In this document: one piece after another, positions 9,469 to 20,014 of the stretch
How positions within the stretch are numbered: position 1 is the stretch's first letter
Layout: the number at the start of each line of letters is the position of its first letter
NCBI GenBank assembly: GCA_023150295.1
Contig: JAKLLE010000003.1
Coordinates: forward strand, 26,836-90,835
From: Giesbergeria sp.
GTDB lineage: Bacteria > Pseudomonadota > Gammaproteobacteria > Burkholderiales > Burkholderiaceae_C
Direction: 5' to 3'
Length of the DNA stretch: 64,000 bases
Notes under the pieces: model-generated
The model's database searches: none
What the model saw: the letters and a program-made list of their open reading frames with translations, nothing else
What the model was told of the DNA's origin: nothing
Program-made: the position numbers and the translations under genes

Positions 9469-9966
9469 TCACTGGCCCGGCCTGGCAGGCGGGGAAGAGG
9501 TGGGCGCATCGGGGGCCGCTGCTTGCGCGCGCGAATATACCGCACGGCGCAGATCGCTCCAGCGCTCGGGCTGGGCAGCGCGCTCCAACCAGAGCCAACA
9601 TGGGGGCTGATCCGCCGACTCCAAGCGCAAAAGAAGAAAACGCTGCAAATCGGCATGCATGCACACACGCGCGTACGAGACGGTTCTGCCAGAGCACCTC
9701 AGCTCCCAGTGCTCCCCGCTCCAGTACACGTCGCCCGCTGGCAGAGCCCGCCAGAACCGCAGGGCCAGCGCCACGGCCCCAACCCAAATGGAACCGGCGG
9801 CACCCAGCAGCCACCACGGGTGGCGCCAGGCGCCCTGCACGGCCCAGAAACCCAAGGCCACAAAACCAGCCAAAACCAGCAGCCCGCACCCCACCGCCAG
9901 GGCGGCGCGGCGCCCCACGGGATACAGCACCGCAGGCGCATGCCAGCGCGCAGCCGCCGGGTTCAT
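9469..9966 (-). CDS. YgfX/CptA-like small membrane protein
   Basis: A 165-residue protein with two predicted transmembrane helices (about 20-41 and 48-70) and a soluble tail. The tail segment WLWLERAAQPERWSDLRRAV resembles the end of E. coli YgfX/CptA (pattern LWLx(n)WxDLRR), the membrane partner of SdhE reported to affect cell shape. YgfX and SdhE genes often sit near rpoE or nadB in other proteobacteria, which fits the position directly upstream of rpoE. No sdhE is visible here. The ATG at 9966 is preferred to the GTG one codon upstream. The assignment rests on pattern memory and is moderate. Confidence 0.55.
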   Translation of the reverse strand: MNPAAARWHAPAVLYPVGRRAALAVGCGLLVLAGFVALGFWAVQGAWRHPWWLLGAAGSIWVGAVALALRFWRALPAGDVYWSGEHWELRCSGRTVSYARVCMHADLQRFLLLRLESADQPPCWLWLERAAQPERWSDLRRAVYSRAQAAAPDAPTSSPPARPGQ

Positions 9967-9996
9967 CACAGGGCGGGCATGCGAAGGGGGAGAGGA

Positions 9997-11241
<1,245 letters not shown>

Positions 11242-11294
11242 GCGTGAAAACCTTGTGCTGATCGCTAGGGAGGGGGCTGCGCCTGGCGCGCCGC

Positions 11295-11570
<276 letters not shown>

Positions 11571-11635
11571 CTAGCTGCTCAAGGGAAGCCTCCCCCGAAC
11601 CGCCCGCCGCACGGATGAACCGGCGTGTTTCTTGG

Positions 11636-12382
11636 TTACATGTACATGCCGCCGTTGACATGCAGCTCCTGCCCGGTCACATAGCCAGCCTCGCGCGAAG
11701 CCAGGTAGGCCACGGCGTGGGCGATGTCGGCAGGCTTGCCCAGATGGCCCAGCGGAATCTGGTCCAGCAAGGCTTTCTGCTGCGCCTCGGGCAGGCCAGC
11801 GGTCATGTCGGTGTCGATGAAGCCTGGCGCCACGCAGTTCACGGTCACGTTGCGGCTGCCCAGCTCGCGCGCCAGCGCGCGCGTCATGCCCGCCACACCC
11901 GCCTTGGCGGCAGCATAGTTGGCCTGGCCGGGATTGCCCGAGGCGCCCACCACGCTGGTGATGCTGATGATGCGCCCATAGCGCTGCTTCATCATGGGCT
12001 TGATGGCGGCGCGGCTGACGCGGAACACGGCCTTGAGGTTGGTGTCCAGCACGGCGTCCCAGTCGTCGTCCTTCATGCGCATGGCGAGCTGGTCACGCGT
12101 GATGCCGGCGTTGTTCACCAGCACATGCAGGCCGCCCTGGCCCTTGACGATGCTGTCGATCAGCGCCTCGACGGCGGCAACATCTGTCACATTCAGGTTG
12201 GCGCCCCGGCAGCCTGGGTACGCGGCCAGCGCCTGGGTGATGCGCGCCGCGCCTTCGTCGGTGGTGGCCGTGCCAATGACCTGGTGGCCGCGCGCGGCCA
12301 GTTCCAGTGCGATGGCCGCGCCAATGCCGCGCGAGGCACCGGTGACCAGCGCCACGGTGGGGGTAACAGGGGTTTGACTCAT
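11636..12382 (-). CDS. fabG: 3-oxoacyl-ACP reductase
   Basis: FabG reduces 3-oxoacyl-ACP with NADPH. It has 248 residues, with the Rossmann motif TGASRGIGAAIA near the N-terminus, the NNAG motif, the catalytic Tyr-x-x-x-Lys in YAAAKAG and the C-terminal GQELHVNGGMYM. The start ATG overlaps the fabD stop (ATGA), indicating translational coupling. It lies in the fatty-acid gene cluster. Confidence 0.97.
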   Translation of the reverse strand: MSQTPVTPTVALVTGASRGIGAAIALELAARGHQVIGTATTDEGAARITQALAAYPGCRGANLNVTDVAAVEALIDSIVKGQGGLHVLVNNAGITRDQLAMRMKDDDWDAVLDTNLKAVFRVSRAAIKPMMKQRYGRIISITSVVGASGNPGQANYAAAKAGVAGMTRALARELGSRNVTVNCVAPGFIDTDMTAGLPEAQQKALLDQIPLGHLGKPADIAHAVAYLASREAGYVTGQELHVNGGMYM

Positions 12383-13329
12383 GCCAGCAGCTCCTTCACT
12401 TCGTTCAGCGTGGCCGGGTCGTACAAGGCGGCACCGGTCAGTTCAGCGTCGATGCGCTTGGTCAGGCCCATGAGCACCTTGCCCGGGCCGCACTCGACAA
12501 GGTGGGTGATGCCGCGGGCCTTGAGGGCCTGCACGCACTCCACCCAGCGCACGGGGCCAAAGGCCTGGCGGTAGAGGGCGTCGCGGATGGCGTCGGCGTC
12601 CTGCTGCACGGCCACGTCAATATTGTTGAGCACCGGGATCTGCGGCGCGGCCAATGGCGTGGCAGCCAGGGCGGCGCGCAGCTTTTCGGCGGCAGGCTTC
12701 ATCAGACTGGAATGGAAGGGCGCCGACACCGGCAGCGGCAGCGCGCGCTTGGCACCAGCGGCCTTGAGGGACTCGCAGGCCTTTTCAACGGCAGCCTTGC
12801 TGCCCGCAATCACGGTCTGGGCCGGGTCGTTGAAATTCACAGCCTCTACCACTTCAGTGCCATTTTGGCCCATGGCGCCCGTCACCTCTGCGCAACCAGC
12901 TATCACTTTTGTAGCATCCAGCCCCAGAATGGCGGCCATGGCGCCGGTGCCGACGGGCACGGCTTCCTGCATGGCGGCAGCGCGCAAGCGCACCAGCGGC
13001 GCCGCCTGGGCCAGCGTGAGCACGCCGGACGCCACCAGCGCCGAGTATTCACCCAGCGAGTGCCCCGCCACCGCCGCAGGCAGCGCGCCGCCCTCGGCGC
13101 GCCAGACGCGCCATGCCGCCACGCCTGCCACCAGCATCACCGGCTGGGTGTTGGTGGTCAGGGCGAGCGCCTCCTTGGGGCCCTCATGGATCAGGCGGCC
13201 CACGTCTTCGCCCAGGGCGTCGGACGCTTCCTTCAGCGTCTGCACCACGGCGGGATGATCGCCCCAGCCATCGAGCATGCCCACGGCCTGCGAGCCCTGG
13301 CCCGGAAAGACAAATGCAAAGTTCTTCAT
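12379..13329 (-). CDS. fabD: Malonyl-CoA:ACP transacylase
   Basis: FabD moves malonyl from CoA to ACP. It has 316 residues. The nucleophile is Ser91 in GHSLGEYSA and the catalytic histidine is His206 in SAPFHSSLMKP. Residues 138-157, between GLDAT and EAVNFND, are encoded by a copy of the dispersed repeat. Compared with E. coli FabD as I remember it, this loop is a few residues longer and unrelated in sequence, while the flanks align. The gene lies between fabH and fabG and couples to fabG by ATGA. Confidence 0.96.
   Translation of the reverse strand: MKNFAFVFPGQGSQAVGMLDGWGDHPAVVQTLKEASDALGEDVGRLIHEGPKEALALTTNTQPVMLVAGVAAWRVWRAEGGALPAAVAGHSLGEYSALVASGVLTLAQAAPLVRLRAAAMQEAVPVGTGAMAAILGLDATKVIAGCAEVTGAMGQNGTEVVEAVNFNDPAQTVIAGSKAAVEKACESLKAAGAKRALPLPVSAPFHSSLMKPAAEKLRAALAATPLAAPQIPVLNNIDVAVQQDADAIRDALYRQAFGPVRWVECVQALKARGITHLVECGPGKVLMGLTKRIDAELTGAALYDPATLNEVKELLA
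12861..12916 (-). repeat. Dispersed palindromic repeat, copy 3, inside fabD
   Basis: On the minus strand it begins TGCTACAAAAGTGATAGCTG and ends GGGCCAAAATG, so both the first palindrome and the GGCC-AAAA end are recognisable. It encodes FabD residues 138-157 in frame and in gene orientation. Confidence 0.75.
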
Positions 13330-13338
13330 TGCCGTTCA

Positions 13339-13406
13339 GAAAAAATAGATAAAAATAGGCTCCAGCGCTTATGCAGAAAGCGCTAGTAGCTACATTTTTA
13401 GTAGCA
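13339..13406 (-). repeat. Dispersed palindromic repeat, copy 4, at the 3' end of fabH
   Basis: A nearly perfect copy. On the minus strand it reads TGCTACTAAAAATGTAGC, then AGCGCTTTCTGCATAAGCGC, then TGGAGCC. Its first palindrome encodes the last four residues and the TAG stop of fabH. The rest fills the fabD-fabH spacer. Confidence 0.85.
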
Positions 13407-14367
13407 CAGCACCCCAGGTAAAGCCGCCGCCCACGCCTTCGAGCATGACGGTCTCGCCCTCCCGGATCTGCCCGGCGCGCACGGCATAGTCCAGCGCCAG
13501 GGGGATGGAGGCCGCCGAGGTGTTGCCGTGCTGGTCCACGGTAACCACCATGCGCTCCAGCGGGAGCTTGAGCTTGCGTGCCGTGCCCTGCATGATGCGG
13601 ATGTTGGCCTGGTGCGGTATCAGCCAGTCAATGTCGGATTCCTTCAGGCCTGCCTTGTCGAGCGTGGCACGCGCCGCGCTTTCCAGCACGCCCACGGCCA
13701 GTTTGAAGACGGCGGGGCCGTCCATGGTGAGCAAGGGGCGCCCTGCGATCTGACCGCCGGACACATGGCCCGGCACGCACAGAATGCCCACATGGCGTCC
13801 ATCGGCATGCAGATCCGAAGCCAGAATGCCCGGCGTCTCGGACGCCTCCAACACCACAGCGCCCGCACCATCGCCAAACAGCACGCAGGTGGTGCGGTCG
13901 TTGAAGTCCAGCAGACGGCTGAAGATTTCGGATCCCACCACCAGCGCACGCCGGGCCGTGCCGGCACGGATCATGGCGTCGGCCACCGTCAGCGCATAGA
14001 CAAAGCCACTGCACACCGCCTGCACATCAAAGACCGGGCAGCCCGAGGCGCCCAGCTTGTGCTGGAGGATGGCGGCAGTGGAGGGGAACACCATGTCCGG
14101 CGTGGACGTGGCGACGATGATGAGGTCAATATCTTGTGCGCGCAGGCTGGCGGCCTGCAATGCGTGGCGCGCCGCCTCCAGCGCCAGGTCGCTGCAGGCA
14201 ACTGCAGCGTCGGCGAAATGCCGCGCCTGGATGCCCGTGCGCTCCACAATCCATTCGTTGGAAGACTCGATGCCGCGGCTGGCCAGGTCGGCCACCAGTT
14301 CGGCATTGGTCACCCGGCGCGGCGGAAGGTAACTGCCGGTGCCGGTAATTCGGGAATAGCGTGTCAT
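13390..14367 (-). CDS. fabH: Beta-ketoacyl-ACP synthase III
   Basis: FabH starts fatty-acid synthesis by condensing acetyl-CoA with malonyl-ACP. It has 325 residues with Cys119 in [11 protein letters not shown], a histidine in [12 protein letters not shown] and an asparagine in [12 protein letters not shown]. The protein ends [13 protein letters not shown]. The final VLLKM and the stop codon are read from a dispersed repeat copy, so the original C-terminus was probably replaced by one or a few residues. The start overlaps the plsX stop (ATGA). Confidence 0.96.
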   Translation of the reverse strand: MTRYSRITGTGSYLPPRRVTNAELVADLASRGIESSNEWIVERTGIQARHFADAAVACSDLALEAARHALQAASLRAQDIDLIIVATSTPDMVFPSTAAILQHKLGASGCPVFDVQAVCSGFVYALTVADAMIRAGTARRALVVGSEIFSRLLDFNDRTTCVLFGDGAGAVVLEASETPGILASDLHADGRHVGILCVPGHVSGGQIAGRPLLTMDGPAVFKLAVGVLESAARATLDKAGLKESDIDWLIPHQANIRIMQGTARKLKLPLERMVVTVDQHGNTSAASIPLALDYAVRAGQIREGETVMLEGVGGGFTWGAVLLKM

Positions 14368-15419
14368 TGAAGTGGCGCTGGCGCCACGTCGGCCTCGGTC
14401 TTGTCTGCCTCCGGCAGCAGAAAAGGTGCTGCACTGGCAATCCGCCGACGGACGCGATCCAGCAGGTTGTTGCGGGCTGCATCATACGCCCGGTTCAAAG
14501 CCTGCTCAAAAGCCATCTCATCGGCAGACCCGTGGCTCTTGAAAACCAGCCCACGCAAACCCAGCAGCGCCGCACCGTTGTAGCGACGGTAGTCCACGCG
14601 TTTTTTGAATGCAGATAGCACCGGATAGGCGACGATCGCTGCGATTTTTGTGAAAATGTTGCGCGAAAACTCCTGCTTGAGGAATCCGCCCACCATGGCC
14701 GCCAAGCCTTCACTGGTCTTGAGCGCCACATTGCCAACAAAGCCGTCACAGACCACGATATCGGTCGTTCCCTTGAAGATATCGTTGCCTTCGACGTTGC
14801 CGAAAAAGTTCAAATCGCCGGAGTTGGCCGCAGATCGCAGCAATTCACCCGCCTTTTTGATCACTTCGCTGCCCTTGATCGCTTCGGCACCAATGTTGAG
14901 CAAACCGACGCTGGGCTGCTCCTTGCCCTTGAGCACGGTATCGAGCGCCGAGCCCATCACGGCAAACTCCAGCAGGTGGCGCTCGGTGCAATCCACGTTG
15001 GCACCCAGGTCCAGCACCGTGGTCGAACCGCCCAACGCATTGGGCAGCGGGTAGGCAATGGCCGGGCGGTCGATGCCGTCCATCGTCTTGAGCACGTAGC
15101 GTGCAATGGCCATCAAGGCGCCCGTATTGCCGGCCGACACGGCGGCATCAGCCGCACCTTCCTTGACCTGCACGATGGCCACGCGCATGGACGAGTCCTT
15201 CTTGCGGCGCAGGGCAATTTCGACGGGGTCGTCCATGGCTACCACTTCGGAGGCAGGCACCAGGGTGGCGCGCTCATGGGCAAAGCCCTGCAAGGCCTCG
15301 GGCAGACCCACCAAGAGCAGGCGCGCATCGGCGTGCGCGTCCAGAAAGTGGCGGCACGCCGCCAATGTGACATGGGGGCCGTGGTCGCCCCCCATGCAGT
15401 CAACAGCCAGTGTGATCAT
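14364..15419 (-). CDS. plsX: Phosphate acyltransferase PlsX
   Basis: PlsX makes acyl-phosphate from acyl-ACP for phospholipid synthesis. The chosen ATG gives [20 protein letters not shown], the conserved N-terminus, and 351 residues. The motifs [30 protein letters not shown] and [17 protein letters not shown] are typical. A longer frame to 15479 would add 20 non-conserved residues. It is placed after rpmF and before fabH, the standard order, and is coupled to fabH by ATGA. Confidence 0.96.
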   Translation of the reverse strand: MITLAVDCMGGDHGPHVTLAACRHFLDAHADARLLLVGLPEALQGFAHERATLVPASEVVAMDDPVEIALRRKKDSSMRVAIVQVKEGAADAAVSAGNTGALMAIARYVLKTMDGIDRPAIAYPLPNALGGSTTVLDLGANVDCTERHLLEFAVMGSALDTVLKGKEQPSVGLLNIGAEAIKGSEVIKKAGELLRSAANSGDLNFFGNVEGNDIFKGTTDIVVCDGFVGNVALKTSEGLAAMVGGFLKQEFSRNIFTKIAAIVAYPVLSAFKKRVDYRRYNGAALLGLRGLVFKSHGSADEMAFEQALNRAYDAARNNLLDRVRRRIASAAPFLLPEADKTEADVAPAPLQ

Positions 15420-15542
15420 GCAACAGGGTCTTGGCCGGTTCAGCGGCCCGGTGGGGTGCGCAGGGCGCACAAACGACAAAGGCCCGTGCTACGAAACGGT
15501 AGCTACGGGCCCTGAGAGACTCGGCCTCGGGCAGAGACAGGG

Positions 15543-15725
15543 TCAGGCTTCGGACTTGTTCTTCAGCACCTGGCGGCCACGGTAAAAGCCGTTGGGGCTG
15601 ATGTGGTGGCGCAGGTGGATTTCGCCCGTGGTGGGCTCCACGGCAATACCGGGCACCGTCAGGGCATTGTGCGAACGGTGCATACCGCGCTTGGAAGGCG
15701 ACTTTTTGTTTTGCTGAACGGCCAT
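15543..15725 (-). CDS. rpmF: 50S ribosomal protein L32
   Basis: A 60-residue basic ribosomal protein starting [20 protein letters not shown], the L32 signature. The zinc-binding cysteines of some L32 proteins are absent, so this is the zinc-free form usual in betaproteobacteria. It lies between the DUF177 gene and plsX, a widely conserved neighbourhood. Confidence 0.97.
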   Translation of the reverse strand: MAVQQNKKSPSKRGMHRSHNALTVPGIAVEPTTGEIHLRHHISPNGFYRGRQVLKNKSEA

Positions 15726-15829
15726 GATGGGCTCCTGGTCTTCAAAAGGTGTTGGTGGAAAACGCGATCAGCCCATTAAAGACACGAGGGGATTCGCGCG
15801 AAGCCCTCGATTATAGCCCAAAGCTGCCG

Positions 15830-16384
15830 TCAGGTGTCTTTTTTGCCAACGCGCAGGCTCGCCAGCGCGGCAAAGGGGTTGGGGCGCTCGGCACTGGCGG
15901 AATCAAAGTCCTCGTCGCTGGCGGACAACTGCACCGGGTCCGGGCACTCGTCGTGGCGCGGCACCAGCGGCAGGGCCATGAGGAGTTCGTCCTCGATCAA
16001 CTCGTGCAGGTCAAACTCGCGGCTCAGGGCCAGCAGGTCTTCTTCCACCTCGTCGTCCAGCGCCTCGGCCGTGGCCTCGTCGGCCACAAAGCGGAACCAT
16101 TGGTCTACCTGCAGCGGCACATCAACCGGCCCCAGGCAGCGCTGGCACACCATGGGAAAGTCCGCGCGGGCCTGCAAATGCATCCAGAGCTGCCCAGCTT
16201 CGTTGCCGACTTCGGGGCGCCATTCGCCGACCGCCACCCAATCGACACGCAGGTCGGGATGCAATCCCTTGGCCTCCTGCGCCAGGCGCTCGTACTTGAG
16301 CAGGGACTCGTGCCCTTCCAGGCGCGCACCTGCCAGCACAAAGGCTTTGGCGTCGAGCCGGTCGGGGTGGAATTCCTTGGTCAT
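15830..16384 (-). CDS. yceD: DUF177 (YceD) family protein
   Basis: A 184-residue acidic protein of the YceD/DUF177 family, encoded next to rpmF in most bacteria and linked to 23S rRNA or 50S biogenesis in plants and E. coli; the exact activity is unknown. The family cysteine pair is in MVCQRCLGPVDVPL, followed by the acidic stretch DDEVEEDLLALSREFDLHEL. The ATG at 16384 (MTKEFHPDRLD) is preferred. An upstream ATG at 16411 would overlap the divergent maf start. Confidence 0.9.
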   Translation of the reverse strand: MTKEFHPDRLDAKAFVLAGARLEGHESLLKYERLAQEAKGLHPDLRVDWVAVGEWRPEVGNEAGQLWMHLQARADFPMVCQRCLGPVDVPLQVDQWFRFVADEATAEALDDEVEEDLLALSREFDLHELIEDELLMALPLVPRHDECPDPVQLSASDEDFDSASAERPNPFAALASLRVGKKDT

Positions 16385-16409
16385 GCGTGCAGTGTAAGAG
16401 AATCGCGCC

Positions 16410-17009
16410 ATGCATCAATCCCCCCCCCTTGTTCGCACTCTGGTTTTGGGCTCCACCTCGCGCTACCGGCGCGAATTGCTGCAGCGCCTGGGCCTGCCTT
16501 TCACGGTGGCCGCGCCCGACGTGGACGAAACCCCCCTGCAAGGCGAAGCCCCACGCGCACTGGCCCTGCGCCTGGCGCTGGCCAAGGCCCGAGCCGTGGC
16601 GGCACAGCACCCCGACGCCGTGGTCATTGGCTCCGACCAGGTGGCCGACCTGCACGGCCAGCCCCTGGGCAAGCCCGGCACGCACGAGCGCGCCAGCGCA
16701 CAGTTGCAACGCATGAGCGGTGAAACCGTCATCTTTCAGACCGCCGTGGCCGTGGTCTGCGCGGCCACCGGCTTTGAACAGGTGGACCTGGCGCCCGTGG
16801 AAGTGCGCTTTCGCACGCTGACGGGTGATGAGATCGAACGCTACCTGCGCATTGAGCAACCCTACGACTGCGCCGGCAGCGCCAAGAGCGAAGGCCTGGG
16901 CATCAGCCTGCTGGACGCCATCCTCAGCGACGACCCCACCGCCCTGGTCGGCCTGCCCTTGATCCGCACCTGCCGCATGCTGCGCGCCGCAGGCCTCACG
17001 CTGCCATGA
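16410..17009 (+). CDS. Maf family nucleotide pyrophosphatase
   Basis: A 199-residue Maf/YceF-type protein; members hydrolyse modified or canonical nucleoside triphosphates (YceF acts on 7-methyl-GTP). The N-terminal LGSTSRYRRELLQRLGLPF, the GSDQVADLHG segment and the conserved SAKSEGLGISLLDAI are all present. It is divergent from the DUF177 gene and overlaps the next gene by ATGA. In E. coli yceF also neighbours yceD-rpmF-plsX, which supports the YceF subfamily. Confidence 0.92.
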   Translation: MHQSPPLVRTLVLGSTSRYRRELLQRLGLPFTVAAPDVDETPLQGEAPRALALRLALAKARAVAAQHPDAVVIGSDQVADLHGQPLGKPGTHERASAQLQRMSGETVIFQTAVAVVCAATGFEQVDLAPVEVRFRTLTGDEIERYLRIEQPYDCAGSAKSEGLGISLLDAILSDDPTALVGLPLIRTCRMLRAAGLTLP

Positions 17010-17791
17010 ACACGCCCGCCCTTACCCCCGGCCGTCTGTACCTGGTGCCCGCACCGCTGGACTTTGGCTGCGAGCCACAAGCACCCCTGCGCGACGCCCT
17101 GCCCGACGCCACGCTGGCCACGGCCGCCCGCATCACCCACTGGGTGTGCGAGAACGCCAAGAGCACGCGCGCCTACCTCAAGCGCATCGGCGCGCTGCAC
17201 CCGCTGGCGTGGCCCCTGCAGGAACAGCACATCACCGAGCTGCCGCGTGAAGTGCACAAGAAAGGCGACCACGGCGACAAAGGCTCAGCGCCGTTTGACG
17301 CCCGCCCCCTGCTCGCCCCCGCCCTGGCCGGGCACGACATGGGCCTGGTCAGCGAAGCGGGCATGCCCGCCGTGGCCGACCCCGGCAGCTCGGTGGTGCG
17401 TGCAGCGCACGCACTGGGGCTGCAGGTGGTGCCGCTGGTGGGGCCGGTGTCGCTGCTGCTGGCGCTGGCGGCCAGCGGGCTCAACGGGCAGAACTTTGCC
17501 TTTGTGGGCTACCTGCCGCAGGACGCCGACGAACGCGCCCAGCGCATCCGCGCACTGGAGGCCTTGGCGCTCAAGAGCGGCCAAACGCAACTGTGTATCG
17601 AGACGCCCTACCGCAATGCCGCCCTGCTCCAGGCCCTGCTGCAAACCCTGCAGCCGGGCACCCACCTGGCCGTGAGCAGCGGCCTGACCCTGGCCAGCGC
17701 CCGCACGCGCAGCCAGACCGTGCGCCAGTGGCGCGCACAGCCCGACGGCCCCGACAAGCACACGCCCGCCGTGTTTGCCATCGGGCGCTGA
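17006..17791 (+). CDS. SAM-dependent methyltransferase, RsmI-like (tetrapyrrole methylase fold)
   Basis: A 261-residue protein of the tetrapyrrole methylase fold. GRLYLVPAPLDFG at the N-terminus, GHDMGLVSEAGMPAVADPG in the middle and LVGPVSLLLALAASGLNGQ follow the pattern of RsmI, the 16S rRNA 2'-O-methyltransferase for C1402. This short version lacks the usual PTPIGN start and the typical RsmI C-terminal domain, so it is likely a paralogue rather than RsmI itself. The rRNA target is not established. It is co-translated with maf. Confidence 0.8.
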   Translation: MNTPALTPGRLYLVPAPLDFGCEPQAPLRDALPDATLATAARITHWVCENAKSTRAYLKRIGALHPLAWPLQEQHITELPREVHKKGDHGDKGSAPFDARPLLAPALAGHDMGLVSEAGMPAVADPGSSVVRAAHALGLQVVPLVGPVSLLLALAASGLNGQNFAFVGYLPQDADERAQRIRALEALALKSGQTQLCIETPYRNAALLQALLQTLQPGTHLAVSSGLTLASARTRSQTVRQWRAQPDGPDKHTPAVFAIGR

Positions 17792-17836
17792 CCATATCGA
17801 CATCCGCCCAGCGCGGTGCGCCAGCCCCTGCCACCG

Positions 17837-18685
17837 TCAGTGGCTGTGCGCCGCGCCGCTGACCAGGGTGACCACCGCCATCCCCAGCAGCAGCCAGAAA
17901 ATCTGAAACGCCGTCTCGCGCGCAGACACATGGCGCTGCAGTTGCGGAATCAGGTCCGCCAGGGCCACATAGACAAAGCTGCTGGACGCCACGGCCAGAA
18001 AGAACGGCAGCCAGTCGTGCAACTGCCCCACCAGAAAGTAGCCCGCCACCCCGCCCAGCGCCGTGACGGCCCCTGCCAGCGACACCTTGACCAACGCGAT
18101 GCGGCGGCTGGCGCTGCTCTGGCGCAGCACCACCAGATCGCCCATGTGGTGCGGCACCTCGTGCGCCAGCACCGACAGCGCCGCCACCAGCCCCAGGCGC
18201 ATGTCGGCCAGGAAGGCCGAAGCGATCAGCACCCCGTCGCCAAAGCAATGCACGCTGTCGCCGGTCAGCACCGCCCAGCCACCGCCCTGCGACGCGGCGT
18301 GGTGGTGATGGTGCTCATGGCCATGCGCGTGGCCGTGTGAATGGTCGTGCCCGTGGCCATGGGCATGGTCGTGCTGGCCCTGCACCGGGTCGTGGTGCTC
18401 GTGCCCGTGGTGCCACAGCTCGGCCTTGTCCAGCAAAAAGAAGAACACCAGGCCCACCAGCAGCGTGGTGAACAGCTCATGCGCCCCGGCCTGGCTCTCG
18501 AACGCCTCGGGCAGCAGGTGCATGAAGGCCGTGGCCAGCAGCGCACCTGCGGCCAGGCTCAGCAGATGGCGCGTGCCCACACCGTCGGGCCGCGTGCCCA
18601 ACCCGGTGTTCAAAAGCCCGGCGGCAAGCCACACGCTGCCGATCCCGGCAGCCAGAGTGGCCGTGATGATTGCTATCAAAATCAT
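17837..18685 (-). CDS. ZIP family divalent metal transporter
   Basis: A 282-residue inner-membrane transporter, most likely for zinc or iron import, with about seven to eight hydrophobic helices. The third loop is a long histidine-rich segment (about residues 92-129, dominated by HGH and HDH). The metal-path motifs DSVHCFGDG (about 144-151) and AHEVPHHMGD (about 174-183) are intact. The start ATG and first codons (ATGATTTTGATAGC) are read from a dispersed repeat copy. It stands alone between convergent and divergent neighbours. No Zur or Fur box was identified. Confidence 0.9.
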   Translation of the reverse strand: MILIAIITATLAAGIGSVWLAAGLLNTGLGTRPDGVGTRHLLSLAAGALLATAFMHLLPEAFESQAGAHELFTTLLVGLVFFFLLDKAELWHHGHEHHDPVQGQHDHAHGHGHDHSHGHAHGHEHHHHHAASQGGGWAVLTGDSVHCFGDGVLIASAFLADMRLGLVAALSVLAHEVPHHMGDLVVLRQSSASRRIALVKVSLAGAVTALGGVAGYFLVGQLHDWLPFFLAVASSSFVYVALADLIPQLQRHVSARETAFQIFWLLLGMAVVTLVSGAAHSH

Positions 18686-18727
18686 AGCTATTAGCGCTTA
18701 TTGCGCTTGCCATAGAAAGTATTTTTA
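18671..18727 (+). repeat. Dispersed palindromic repeat, copy 5, at the 5' end of the ZIP gene
   Basis: Reads TGCTATCAAAATCATAGC, then TATTAGCGCTTATTGCGC. Its first palindrome, read on the opposite strand, supplies the ZIP gene's start codon. Confidence 0.8.
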
Positions 18728-18937
18728 TCAATATCCCCAAACAGGGATCTGCGAAGAATGCGCTGGCTGGCGAGCGCTGGCAAGGCATGCATTTTGATCT
18801 TAGCAAGCCTGTCAAGCACCCAGCCCCGTCCGCCAGGGCAATATCCGTGTTACCAACCCCTGAATCCACCCGCCACCGAGCCACACACCACGCCATGGGT
18901 GTAAGGTGACCGCATCCGAAGCCCAGCCCACACCACC

Positions 18938-19837
18938 ATGCACATCCTTCTGACCGGCGCCACCGGATTCATCGGCCAGACCCTGCATGCCGCCCTGCGC
19001 GCCGCCGGGCACCAGGTGCACGCCGGGGTATCCCCCCGCAGCGCCCAGGCCAAGCTCCAGCCAGACCAGGTGCCCATGGACTTTGCCCGCGACACCACGC
19101 CCGAGGCCTGGCTGCCCCGGCTGCAGGGCATCGACGCCGTGGTCAACGCCGTGGGCGTGCTGCGCGACAGCGCCGCGCGCCCCATTGACGCCGTGCACCA
19201 GCACACCCCCTGCGCCCTGTTCGAAGCCTGCGCCCGGGCGGGCGTGCGCCGTGTGGTGCAGATCTCGGCGCTGGGCATCGAGGGCAGCGCCACGCGCTAC
19301 GCCCGCACCAAGCTCGCCGCCGAGGCCTGCCTGCGCAACCTGGCCGAGGCCGGCAAGCTCGACCCCGTCATCCTGCGGCCCAGCGTGGTGTTTGGCAAAG
19401 GCGGCGACAGCAGCGCCCTGTTCATGAACCTGGCCCGCCTGCCCGTGGCGGTGTTCCCCGCGCCCATGCTCACGGCGCGCATCCAGCCCGTGTCGGTGCA
19501 CGACCTGGCCGCCGCCGTGGTGGCCCTGCTCGGCCCGGCCCTGCAGCACACCGGCACCGTGGCCTGCACCGGCCCCGAACCCGTGCGCATGGCCGACTTC
19601 GTCGCCAGCCTGCGCCAGCAGCAAGGCCACGGCCCCGCGCTGGTGCTGCGCCTGCCCCTGCCGCTGACCCGCCTGAGCGCCCGCCTGGGCGACCTGCTGC
19701 CCGCCTCGGTGCCCTGGTGCAGCGAATCGCTGGCCCTGCTGGACAGCGACAACGTGGGCGATCCGGCGGCCTTCGAGCCATTGCTGGGCCGACCGGGGGT
19801 GCATTTCAGCCAGCTGGTGGCAGGGGCCTGGCGCTGA
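18938..19837 (+). CDS. Atypical SDR / NAD(P)-dependent epimerase-like protein
   Basis: A 299-residue NAD(P)-binding protein. The N-terminal nucleotide motif is LLTGATGFIGQTL (TGATGFIG), and a Tyr-x-x-x-Lys is seen in RYARTKLAAE. The sequence pattern (ISALGIEGSATRYARTK, then LRPSVVFGKGGDSSALF) resembles NDUFA9-like atypical SDRs that bind cofactor but whose substrate is unknown. A second half with no recognised motif ends in FSQLVAGAWR. It is flanked by repeat copies on both sides, so probably monocistronic. Confidence 0.82.
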   Translation: MHILLTGATGFIGQTLHAALRAAGHQVHAGVSPRSAQAKLQPDQVPMDFARDTTPEAWLPRLQGIDAVVNAVGVLRDSAARPIDAVHQHTPCALFEACARAGVRRVVQISALGIEGSATRYARTKLAAEACLRNLAEAGKLDPVILRPSVVFGKGGDSSALFMNLARLPVAVFPAPMLTARIQPVSVHDLAAAVVALLGPALQHTGTVACTGPEPVRMADFVASLRQQQGHGPALVLRLPLPLTRLSARLGDLLPASVPWCSESLALLDSDNVGDPAAFEPLLGRPGVHFSQLVAGAWR

Positions 19838-19861
19838 GGCTGCGCCCCCAAAATTCAAGTC

Positions 19862-19916
19862 AAATCAGCTTCTAGCGCTTACGAAACAAGCGCTAACAGC
19901 TATTAAAAAAATAGCA
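19862..19916 (-). repeat. Dispersed palindromic repeat, copy 6
   Basis: A near-complete copy. On the minus strand it reads TGCTATTTTTTTAATAGCTG, then AGCGCTTGTTTCGTAAGCGC, then TAGAAGC. It lies just after the SDR stop and may act as a terminator between the SDR and the toxin-antitoxin pair. Confidence 0.85.
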
Positions 19917-20014
19917 AATTGATGCGATTCCCAAAGGCACCCCGAAGATCGGCAGGGGCAAAGCCATCCCAAGTCACTGTCAAGGTTGAGTATTCTTCTT
20001 TCGGCCTCCGCGAA

